Origin: Ruminococcus sp.
Lineage (GTDB): Bacteria; Bacillota; Clostridia; Oscillospirales; Ruminococcaceae
Direction of reading: 5' to 3'
NCBI GenBank assembly: GCA_024697705.1
Contig: JAILFF010000166.1
Span: 1 to 16,815, forward strand
DNA length: 16,815 nucleotides
Part shown: positions 1 through 6,676 of the stretch, piece after piece
Layout of the letters: each line of letters starts with the position of its first letter
How positions within the stretch are numbered: position 1 is the stretch's first letter
Notes under the pieces: model-generated
The model's database searches: none
Told to the model about the DNA's origin: nothing
What the model saw: the letters and a program-made list of their open reading frames with translations, nothing else
Position numbers and translations under genes: made by a program

Positions 1-1512
1 CGACTCCATTTTTCCGGAGCCGCTTATCGTAAGCGTACCGTTTTTATCAAGCTCCCACGATACATTTTTCCCGCATACGCCGCTGTCGATGATCTCATCT
101 TTTTCGGTTTCTTTCGGCTTGACAGTCGTAGTCGCTGCCGAAGTTGTCGTCAATGCCGCTGTCGTTTTCGTTTTCTTCGCCGTCGAAGTCGTGGCGGCAG
201 CAGTTGCGACCTCCTCAGCGGCAGTTGTCGTCGCTATTACAGGAATATTTTCATTATCTTTTTTACTGCCTTTGCCCGCGATAAAGCCTATCCCCACACC
301 GACTACGCACAGCCCCGCGCATACAGCGGCGATCATACTGCCGCGTTTCTTTTTTACAACAGGTATATCGCTTTCGTGCCGAACTGCAACGGGCGGCGTG
401 TTCTGCTTTGAATGCTGAGGCTGCATCCTCTTTACGGGTTCACTCCGTGGAACGGGAGACGGGAATATTGCCTCCGCCCGCTTTTTAGGCGCGTGATACT
501 CTTCGTCAATGACCGTCATTTCACTGTCGCTGATAACGGCAATGCGTTTATCAGAAAGCGCCGCCTGTAAGCCCGCGATCAGCTCGTCGTCGGTATGTAT
601 GCGCTCTCTTACCCGCACCGCAAGCCCGCGCCGCAGGACATCCTCGAACACCTCGCCGACCTCTATACCGAGCTCCGACGGCATTTTCAGGGTATCCTCT
701 TCGATCCTGTCGGTCGCCTGCACGGGAGTTTCACCCGTGATACATTTGTACAGCGTGGCGCAGAAGGCGTAAATATCCGTCCACGCGCCCTGATCGCCGT
801 GACGCTTGTACTGCTCGAAGGGCGCGTAGCCGTGCTTGAGCATTACCGAAAGGCTCTTTTCGTCGGTGTATTCCCTCGCCGCGCCGAAATCGAGAAGCTT
901 TACGCTCCCCTTTACGAGCATTATATTGTCGGGGCTGATGTCGCGGTGTATCAGCCCTTCGGAATGTATTTTCTTTAGTGCCGAAAGCACGGGCATCAGC
1001 AGGGAGACCGCTTCGCGCCAGGGAATCCTGCCGCCTTTCCGATTCAAATGCTGTTTGAGCGTTATCCCTTCAAGGTACTCCATAACGATGTAGACCGTGT
1101 TGTTCGCGTCAAAAAAGTCCTTTACCGAAACGACGGACGGCTCCTCGTTGAACCGCGCCAACACCTGTGCCTCACGCAGAAAATTGTCGCGGGCTTTACA
1201 GAAAAAATCGCGGCTTTTCTCCGAGCCGATAGTCTGCACCTCCGCCGAAACGGTACTGTTGCGCGTCGCCATACCGTTCGGGAAGAACTCCTTTACAGCC
1301 ACGCGGTATTTTAGCAGCGAGTCAAGACCTATGTAGGTGATGCCGAAGCCGCCCTCGCCGATCAAGCCGCCGATGAGGTATCTGCCGTTTACGACCGTTC
1401 CCGCCTGAAGGATATGCGGCGGAGCGGCATAAGTACGCTGCTCCATTCCGCAGTGCGGGCAGACCTCCTCGCTGTCAGCCATATCATTCATGCACCGAAA
1501 ACAGTATTTCAT
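1..1512 (-). CDS. Transmembrane Ser/Thr protein kinase with zinc ribbon, C-terminus cut by window edge
   Basis: Translated directly from the minus strand: 504 residues are visible and the frame is open at base 1. Residues 4-21 hold two CxxC pairs (C4, C7, C18, C21), a zinc ribbon. A Hanks-type kinase domain spans about 44-320: Gly loop GEGGFG (52-57), Lys74 in VAVKEFF, HRDISPDN with catalytic Asp191, DFG with Asp208, and YAPFEQY (229-235) in place of APE. A basic stretch (387-390) precedes one membrane helix (about 391-413), then an Ala/Thr-rich linker (425-465). The last residues contain WELDKNGTLTISGSG, which resembles the opening of BspA-like leucine-rich repeat domains. The inferred topology is a cytoplasmic kinase with an extracellular repeat sensor. 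The ATG is preceded by AGGGTGAA at suitable spacing. The gene is monocistronic on its 5' side, with its own promoter. The kinase call is secure; ectodomain and ligand are unknown because the rest is outside the window. Confidence 0.93.
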   Translation of the reverse strand, partial: MKYCFRCMNDMADSEEVCPHCGMEQRTYAAPPHILQAGTVVNGRYLIGGLIGEGGFGITYIGLDSLLKYRVAVKEFFPNGMATRNSTVSAEVQTIGSEKSRDFFCKARDNFLREAQVLARFNEEPSVVSVKDFFDANNTVYIVMEYLEGITLKQHLNRKGGRIPWREAVSLLMPVLSALKKIHSEGLIHRDISPDNIMLVKGSVKLLDFGAAREYTDEKSLSVMLKHGYAPFEQYKRHGDQGAWTDIYAFCATLYKCITGETPVQATDRIEEDTLKMPSELGIEVGEVFEDVLRRGLAVRVRERIHTDDELIAGLQAALSDKRIAVISDSEMTVIDEEYHAPKKRAEAIFPSPVPRSEPVKRMQPQHSKQNTPPVAVRHESDIPVVKKKRGSMIAAVCAGLCVVGVGIGFIAGKGSKKDNENIPVIATTTAAEEVATAAATTSTAKKTKTTAALTTTSAATTTVKPKETEKDEIIDSGVCGKNVSWELDKNGTLTISGSGKMES

Positions 1513-1569
1513 ACTTCACCCTGTCCTCTTGAAAAAATAATTATCGCTGATAAAAAGATGTTCATATTC

Positions 1570-1598
1570 ATTATATCACAATTCTTAAAATATTGCAA
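1570..1598 (-). promoter_or_regulatory. Sigma-A-type promoter of the Ser/Thr kinase gene
   Basis: On the minus strand, -35 TTGCAA (1593-1598) and -10 TATAAT (1570-1575) are separated by exactly 17 bases, with TGA just before the -10 (extended -10). The predicted start near 1563 leaves a leader of about 50 nt before the kinase ATG at 1512. Confidence 0.75.
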
Positions 1599-1640
1599 GC
1601 CTGTCCGAAAAATATACCTTTGCAAAAACACAAATAACTA

Positions 1641-1683
1641 ATAAAAAGGTGCATATTCCCGCGATATTCTCGGATCATGCACC
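1641..1683 (-). terminator. Rho-independent terminator of the RR-HK-thioesterase operon
   Basis: On the minus strand GGTGCAT (1677-1683) pairs with ATGCACC (1648-1654), followed by TTTTTAT (1641-1647). An inner CCG/CGG pairing may extend the stem. It lies about 160 nt past the thioesterase stop and just upstream of the kinase promoter, so it separates the two transcription units. Confidence 0.7.
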
Positions 1684-1806
1684 GGTCATTGTGTTATACT
1701 CGTTTTCTAAAGCAAGTGTTTTCGGCTTTGCGGCTTCTTTGCAATTTCTTTGGCGGAAACCCTTCCTAAGACTTTTAATATGCCCTCACTTGTAGGATAG
1801 ATACGC
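1684..1806. other. Intergenic stretch with nothing recognised
   Basis: The gap 1513-1844 holds the kinase promoter, the operon terminator and the heptamer repeat, listed separately. The remainder, 1684-1806, shows no gene, promoter or strong hairpin. It forms the 3' untranslated part of the thioesterase transcript. Confidence 0.5.
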
Positions 1807-1846
1807 TTATCTTTTATCTCTTATCTTTCATCTTTTATCTTTAATC
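1807..1846. repeat. Tandem heptamer TTATCTT, about 5.7 copies
   Basis: Five full units of 7 bases start at 1807 (TTATCTT, TTATCTC, TTATCTT, TCATCTT, TTATCTT), then a partial TAATC. On the coding strand the unit reads AAGATAA. The repeat runs into the stop codon of the thioesterase gene (TGA at 1845-1847). It is a microsatellite-like purine/pyrimidine tract with no visible coding role. Confidence 0.85.
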
Positions 1847-2333
1847 AATAGCCTTCTGCCGTACGGTGCTTTCTGATCGCTATACGCTTCTGGGCTCCTT
1901 CCCATTCCGCCTGCTCGGTTATGCCTACGGGTTCAAGCCCGTACTCGATCGGCGAGGGTCTCCCGTTATCGTCAACGTGTACGCAGGTCAGATACGCATG
2001 ATTGATCGCCCGCCTAAGCCCCGTCGCCTTTTCTTCGACGTAGCTGTCAACGCGGACCTCCATCGAAGTCCTCCCGACATACGTGACCTTAGCGATAAGC
2101 ACAACGATATCGTTGATAAAAGCACCCTTTTTGAACTTAAGGCTGTCCACCATGAGCGTTACCGCGTTGCCGCCGCAGTGCCTCATCGCCGCCACGCCTG
2201 CCGCCTCGTCTATCCATTCCATCAGCCTGCCGCCGAAAAGCCTGTTTTCTCCGTTGATATCGCGGTACTGTATCAGCTTGGTGATCTCGGTAAGCGAGTC
2301 GCCGCTCTTCTTCATGCCTTTAATGTATTCCAC
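1845..2333 (-). CDS. Hotdog-fold acyl-CoA thioesterase
   Basis: A cytosolic hydrolase of 162 residues that is expected to cleave acyl-CoA to free acid and CoA. It matches the YciA/BACH-type single-hotdog pattern: FGGRLMEWIDEAAGVAAMRH (33-52) is the long helix with the presumed catalytic Asp42, and VTYVGRTSMEVRVDSY (83-98) is the typical strand pair. Length is normal for the family. The start is GTG at 2333, chosen because GGAGGA (2342-2347) sits 8 nt upstream. A second Met is at residue 7, but it has no better ribosome site. The ribosome site lies inside the last codons of the upstream histidine kinase gene, and the two genes are 4 nt apart, so translation is probably coupled. The acyl chain preferred cannot be read from the sequence. 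Why a thioesterase follows a two-component system is open. Confidence 0.85.
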   Translation of the reverse strand: MEYIKGMKKSGDSLTEITKLIQYRDINGENRLFGGRLMEWIDEAAGVAAMRHCGGNAVTLMVDSLKFKKGAFINDIVVLIAKVTYVGRTSMEVRVDSYVEEKATGLRRAINHAYLTCVHVDDNGRPSPIEYGLEPVGITEQAEWEGAQKRIAIRKHRTAEGY

Positions 2334-2337
2334 TGCT

Positions 2338-3690
2338 TCAGTCCTCCGTGCTGCCTGCCGCCTGTTTAAGCGGCATCATAATGTCGATGTAAAATTCCTT
2401 TTTTGCGCTGTCGTGTGAAAATCTTGCCTCTCCGCCGCAGCGCAGCGCCGTTTCGGATATCGAGGTAAGTCCTATGCCGCTGCCCTTGCGGTTCGTCGAA
2501 AGATAGCGGTCGCCCTGCTTCTTTATCCGCCCGCTGAAACTGTTGAGCGATACTATTACGAGCTGCGCGTCGTTCTGCGTCATCATCGTGAACTGTATCC
2601 TGCGGTCGGCGGGTTCGGTGTCGCGGCAAGCGGTGACGGCGTTGTCGAGTATGTTGCCGATTATGCCGCACATATCAATATTGCTGAACGGCAGCGTTTC
2701 GGGCAGCTCTATCCTGAACGTCACGTCGATGTCCGCGCTTATCGCCTGCTCCTGATAGTAATTCAGAACAGCGTTTATGGAATTGTTCTTGCAGTAATAT
2801 ACAGTCTCGTTCTGAGGCATTTCCGCGAGATAGTCCGAAAGATAGCGGTTAAGCTCCCCGTACTCCCCCGCGCCCGCAAGCTCGCAGAGCGTCCTGATCG
2901 TATGCTTGAAATCGTGCCTCAGCTTCGCGGTATCCTCAATGTACCTCTGCTGCTTGATGTAGCGGCTCTCCTGCATTTCGAGGATACGGTTGCGCTCGGC
3001 GGTCTTCATCTGGTCTATCATGCTCATAACGATATGGTAGAAGATGACAGTCAGAAGCAGCTGCGCCAAAAGCATAAGCGCGGTCGCACAGAGGTATGCG
3101 AAGAAAACTCTGTTCACATAAAGAGTTTCGTACTTCCGCGGCGCAAGCAGATAGCTCATAGCGAAAAATATCCCCGTGACGGGTACGGTAATGTACCATA
3201 CTTTACTTATCCCATAGGAATTGATAAGTGCAGCACCGTATTTACTTGCGGGATAAAAAGCTATCAGCGCCGCAGCAAAGCTTAGTATCAGCTGAGTGAC
3301 TGCGCCTTCGAGACTTCCGATGTCTGAGCCGAGCGCGGGATTTATCCGCGAATCAATGCAGTAAACAAAGCCCAAAAGTATCGACATCAGCGCCGTCACC
3401 CACATGAAAACGGCAAGCGAACGGCTGACATTAACGGTCAGGGTGCGGTGATAGAAGCCGTAAAGCAGAGCAAGAAGCACCAGGTATATCACATCGGAAT
3501 AGTCGGCAAACTTCACGCTCGCAAATCCCGCAGTGGGCACCATCACGGCAAGCACTGCCGCGCCGCGCAGAACGATCGTTTCGATTGGAAAGGCAAGCTG
3601 ATCCTTCATCGGATAGTAGCACATGAACGCTGCGGGCACTATCGACGCGAAGGAAAGCGTCATTATCAGCTGCTCGGAAACAGAGGTCAT
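2338..3690 (-). CDS. AgrC-like sensor histidine kinase (GHKL ATPase domain)
   Basis: A 450-residue membrane kinase. The N-terminal half has about six or seven hydrophobic segments (roughly 6-27, 40-57, 67-80, 92-110, 130-148, 165-183, 195-222) and no large extracellular domain, as in AgrC-type peptide sensors. A helical linker leads to the dimerisation/phosphoacceptor motif LRHDFKH with His259. The ATPase part has the N box IIGNILDNAVTAC (343-355) and the G box KGSGIGL (402-408), both intact. The start ATG overlaps the regulator's stop by 4 nt (ATGA), so the two are translationally coupled partners. The signal is unknown: no agrB- or agrD-like gene is in the window. A quorum or secreted-peptide signal is a family-based inference only. 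Confidence 0.92.
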   Translation of the reverse strand: MTSVSEQLIMTLSFASIVPAAFMCYYPMKDQLAFPIETIVLRGAAVLAVMVPTAGFASVKFADYSDVIYLVLLALLYGFYHRTLTVNVSRSLAVFMWVTALMSILLGFVYCIDSRINPALGSDIGSLEGAVTQLILSFAAALIAFYPASKYGAALINSYGISKVWYITVPVTGIFFAMSYLLAPRKYETLYVNRVFFAYLCATALMLLAQLLLTVIFYHIVMSMIDQMKTAERNRILEMQESRYIKQQRYIEDTAKLRHDFKHTIRTLCELAGAGEYGELNRYLSDYLAEMPQNETVYYCKNNSINAVLNYYQEQAISADIDVTFRIELPETLPFSNIDMCGIIGNILDNAVTACRDTEPADRRIQFTMMTQNDAQLVIVSLNSFSGRIKKQGDRYLSTNRKGSGIGLTSISETALRCGGEARFSHDSAKKEFYIDIMMPLKQAAGSTED

Positions 3691-4433
3691 TTTCTGCCGC
3701 TCCTCATCATAGTTTCGCGCCTTACCTTTGCGAAGATGTAGTTCTTCCAGATCTGTTCAAGACCGCGGCTGTTGCGCACGTTGATCGGAACTTTCAGCCC
3801 ACCCGCAAGCTCGCAGCCGTCGTCGGTAAAGCTTAAGATCTGATCCATATTTACAAGAACGCCCCTCAGCACCAGCAGAAAACGCGAGTCACCCGAGAGC
3901 TGCTTTTCCGCCGCGGAAAAATTCAGCCTTGTGCGGTAGGAAAAGCCCGCGCAGTCGGTGATCTCCAGATAGTGTCCGTTTGAGCAGACGGCGGAAAGCT
4001 CCGAGAACGGTATGCGGCGTTCGGTCTTTTCGGAGATAAATGTCAGTTCCTTGTCGGTCTCGGGCGTGAGCTTCATGATATCGTCCATCAGGCTGAAAAG
4101 CCGCGATTTATTCACGGGCTTTTGCAGATAGTCGTAGGCGTGCGCGGAAAATGCCTCGGGGCGGTGCTCGCTGCTGCTGGTAAGGAACACAAGCAGCGTA
4201 TCGGAATCATTCTCGCGCATTTTTGCGGCAGCCTCGATACCGCTGATTCCGTGCATAAAAATATCCATAAATACGATAGTAAACATCAGCGGGCGATAGC
4301 TCTTAATGAACTGCTCGCCGCTTGAAAATTCTGTAATATCGGCGTCAAGCCCGTTCGAGGAAAGGTAATCCCGAAGAGTTTTTGTAAGCAGCCGTCTGTC
4401 AAGCGCGGTATCGTCGATAATCGCTATATTCAT
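3687..4433 (-). CDS. LytTR-family response regulator (AgrA/VirR type)
   Basis: A receiver domain (about 2-122) is followed by a LytTR DNA-binding domain (about 129-235). Numbering from the first Met at 4436, the receiver has acidic pair D8/D9, phosphoacceptor Asp58 in FMDIFM, T86 and Lys106-Pro107. The LytTR part shows GHYLEI (154-159) and VLRGVLVNMDQI (189-200), as in AgrA relatives. Two ATGs lie in tandem at 4436 and 4433. AGGAG (4440-4444) is only 3 nt from the first but 6 nt from the second, so I place the start at 4433 (248 residues). It is the first gene of a three-gene operon with the kinase and thioesterase, and regulates unknown targets on phosphorylation. Confidence 0.92.
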   Translation of the reverse strand: MNIAIIDDTALDRRLLTKTLRDYLSSNGLDADITEFSSGEQFIKSYRPLMFTIVFMDIFMHGISGIEAAAKMRENDSDTLLVFLTSSSEHRPEAFSAHAYDYLQKPVNKSRLFSLMDDIMKLTPETDKELTFISEKTERRIPFSELSAVCSNGHYLEITDCAGFSYRTRLNFSAAEKQLSGDSRFLLVLRGVLVNMDQILSFTDDGCELAGGLKVPINVRNSRGLEQIWKNYIFAKVRRETMMRSGRK

Positions 4434-4477
4434 CATACTCTCCTTTTTCCGAAAGCGTGTTATTACGTTACAAAATA

Positions 4478-4483
4478 ATTATA
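4478..4483 (-). promoter_or_regulatory. Probable -10 element for the RR-HK-thioesterase operon
   Basis: A perfect TATAAT on the minus strand, about 45 nt upstream of the regulator start. At 17-nt spacing the -35 position reads TTCATT, a poor match, so the promoter may need an activator, possibly the regulator itself. No clear LytTR box pair was recognised. Confidence 0.45.
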
Positions 4484-4563
4484 TCGTAAATCACGACGTT
4501 AATGAATGATTTCAGCGAAAACAATTTATTAATTCTTTTTAAAGGTCTAAACACCTTATCTTC

Positions 4564-4606
4564 GCATAAAATGACCCCCGCTTGTCCGTTGAACGTGCGG
4601 GGGTCA
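4564..4606 (-). terminator. Rho-independent terminator after the malG-type gene
   Basis: A 10-bp perfect stem, TGACCCCCGC (4597-4606 read on the minus strand) with GCGGGGGTCA (4572-4581), loop of 15 nt, followed by TTTTAT. It ends the sugar transporter operon 83 nt past its last stop codon and insulates the two-component operon. Confidence 0.85.
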
Positions 4607-4688
4607 GATCATGTCAGATGATATGTAAGTCAGAGATCTGTCATAGCCAACACGGCATTACAAACCAAACCTTACTTTGAAAGTCAAA

Positions 4689-5579
4689 TCAGCCCTTAAC
4701 GGCACCGAGCGATACGCCGCCAACAATGTTCTTGGAAAGCAGCAGGTAGATGATAACTACGGGAAGTATCGCGAGAACCATGAACATATTCATAAGACCC
4801 GCATCAGCCGTCATCGGGTTACTGTCGATATTTGCCTTGATAAGCTGGAGAACTACCGGGATAGTCTTCTTACTCTGGTCGTCAAGCAGCATCTGGGGAA
4901 GGAACAGATTGTTCCAGTTAGATACAAAGACGAAGATCGCCTGAACTGCAAGCGCGGGCTTGAGTATCGGAAGAACTATGATATTGAATGTCTTGTATTC
5001 TCCGCAGCCATCCATTCTTGCCGCCTCAACTATTTCAAGCGGAAGTGCCGACGCCATGTACTGGATCATGAAGAAGTAGGTGGCGGGAGCAGCTATCGCG
5101 GGGATAGTCAGCGGGATAAAGCTGTTGGTGAGCTTCATCGAAACGAGCATTCTGTAAAGACCGATAGCCGAAGCCTGAGTAGGAACCATCATTACAAGGA
5201 GAATGAAGGTATGTACGCTCTTTTTCAGCTTGAAGTCGTATACATGAACAGCGTAAGCGGTCAGCGCGGAGAAGTATACGCAGAGAACAGTGCTGACAGA
5301 GGATACGAAAATGCTGTTAAAGAATGATTTGATAAAACTGCCGTAGTTTGCTTTGTAAGCGTCGTTGAATATCTTGCCGATATTCTTAAAGAACTGACCC
5401 TCAGGGATAAATTTGATACCGGGCTGCACCTTACCTCTGGTAGCGTTTATAAGCAGCAGATAGAAGGGCAGAAGAGATATGAACATAAGTAATATCAGAA
5501 CGGCATAAGCAACGCCTTGTCTGATCTTGAGCTTGACCTGATCTTCGTTTTCACCGGCGATTCCTTCGATTCTTGCCAT
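4689..5579 (-). CDS. Carbohydrate ABC transporter permease, MalG/CUT1 type
   Basis: An inner-membrane channel subunit of 296 residues. The EAA loop that contacts the ATPase is at 185-208 (EAARMDGCGEYKTFNI, then LPILKP). About six membrane segments are visible (23-44, 88-112, 120-142, 155-176, 207-226, 263-282), normal for MalG-type proteins. It pairs with the MalF-type permease just upstream: 20 nt separate the genes and contain GGAGGG for this start. It is the last gene of the operon, followed by a strong terminator. The transported sugar cannot be read from the permease. No ATPase gene follows, so the subunit probably works with a shared ATPase encoded elsewhere. Confidence 0.93.
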   Translation of the reverse strand: MARIEGIAGENEDQVKLKIRQGVAYAVLILLMFISLLPFYLLLINATRGKVQPGIKFIPEGQFFKNIGKIFNDAYKANYGSFIKSFFNSIFVSSVSTVLCVYFSALTAYAVHVYDFKLKKSVHTFILLVMMVPTQASAIGLYRMLVSMKLTNSFIPLTIPAIAAPATYFFMIQYMASALPLEIVEAARMDGCGEYKTFNIIVLPILKPALAVQAIFVFVSNWNNLFLPQMLLDDQSKKTIPVVLQLIKANIDSNPMTADAGLMNMFMVLAILPVVIIYLLLSKNIVGGVSLGAVKG

Positions 5580-5599
5580 TATTAAATACCCTCCTTTTC

Positions 5600-6538
5600 T
5601 TACTTCTTCTTTTTCTTACCGTATCTGGTCTTGATGCTCTGGTCGTCCATTATCTTAAGGGTAATGAAGCCGAGAACTGCCGATACAATAAATACGATGA
5701 TAGAAAGTGCGGATACAGCGCCTACCGAGGAGTTCTTACCGAGCTGGATCTGAGAAACGAGAGTCTTCAGAACGCCGTTCGGGTTACCCTGAGTACCGCC
5801 GATAAGGTAAGGTACGTCGTACATCTGTAAACCACCGATCATGGAGGTTACGAAAACATAAGCAAGAATAGGCTTGATAAGAGGCATTGTGATCTGCCAG
5901 AATACCTGGGACGGATTTGCGCCGTCGATCTGAGCAGCCTCGTAAAGAGAGGTATCAATACCCATCATAGCAGCCATAAGCATTATCGTGGTATTTCCGT
6001 ACCACATAAGGAAGTTGATGAAGCCGACAACTCCGCGGGCACCCCATTCATTTTTCAGAAGGTCGGGTCCGCCGAGCAGATCGTCGATAGCACCGCTCTT
6101 GGTGAAGAGCGAAAAGAACAGTACCGAGAGAGCCGACGCCATGATAACGTTCGGCATATACATTACAGTCTTAAAGAAGCCCTGTGCCTTCAGCTTAAGT
6201 CTGATATCGGTAAACCAGGAAGCAAGCAGCAGGGAGATCACGATCTGCGGGATAAAGCCCACGAGCCACAGTACAACGGTACTTCTGAACGACATATTAA
6301 ATATACCGTCGCTCTTCATTACCTTGATGTAGTTAGCGAGTCCGCAGAAGCCGTTATTGATAATGGTATCTTCGCCGCCGCCTCTTATGCTGGATACAGA
6401 GCCCTGGCTGACAGTATAGTCAAGGAAGCTGAATCCGAAGGTCTCCAACAACGGCACAAGAGAGAATATCGTATAAATGAGCACGAACGGGATAAGGAAT
6501 ATATACCCCCATTTGGCGTAACTAATAGTCTTTCTCAT
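5600..6538 (-). CDS. Carbohydrate ABC transporter permease, MalF/CUT1 type
   Basis: A 312-residue inner-membrane permease. Six hydrophobic segments fall at about 11-31, 86-108, 122-145, 170-192, 222-240 and 273-296. The EAA loop is at 200-223 (EAAQIDGANPSQVFWQITMP then LIKP), with the conserved Gly. The tail is strongly basic (KKKKK), which fits a cytoplasmic C-terminus. The first loop (44-64) is rich in Ser and Gly. ATG at 6538 follows AGGTGA by about 6 nt. It lies downstream of the solute-binding gene across a hairpin that should reduce read-through, so permease messages are expected to be rarer than binding-protein messages. Confidence 0.93.
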   Translation of the reverse strand: MRKTISYAKWGYIFLIPFVLIYTIFSLVPLLETFGFSFLDYTVSQGSVSSIRGGGEDTIINNGFCGLANYIKVMKSDGIFNMSFRSTVVLWLVGFIPQIVISLLLASWFTDIRLKLKAQGFFKTVMYMPNVIMASALSVLFFSLFTKSGAIDDLLGGPDLLKNEWGARGVVGFINFLMWYGNTTIMLMAAMMGIDTSLYEAAQIDGANPSQVFWQITMPLIKPILAYVFVTSMIGGLQMYDVPYLIGGTQGNPNGVLKTLVSQIQLGKNSSVGAVSALSIIVFIVSAVLGFITLKIMDDQSIKTRYGKKKKK

Positions 6539-6598
6539 GAAATGTCACCTACAATAAAAAATAATACAGAAAAAGAAAACAACCGAACAGAAAAAAGT

Positions 6599-6648
6599 GT
6601 ATAAAAACAGGGGAACTGAGGTACCTCCTCAGTCCCCCCTTTTTATAC
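6599..6648. terminator. Bidirectional intercistronic terminator/attenuator between binding protein and permease genes
   Basis: A long inverted repeat: outer arms GTATAAAAA and TTTTTATAC flank a GC-rich core in which ACTGAGG (6615-6621) pairs with CCTCAGT (6627-6633), extended by GGGG (6610-6613) and CCCC (6634-6637). On the minus strand the stem is followed by TGTTTTTATAC. It lies inside the operon, so it probably allows partial read-through and sets binding protein above permease. It would also work on plus-strand transcripts. Confidence 0.75.
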
Positions 6649-6676
6649 TGATATTATCAGATCACAAGGGATCCTA

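Noticed and set aside
89..1641. Several plus-strand frames over the left end
   Set aside because: The minus strand encodes a kinase with every catalytic motif in one frame through 1-1512, so these are shadows.
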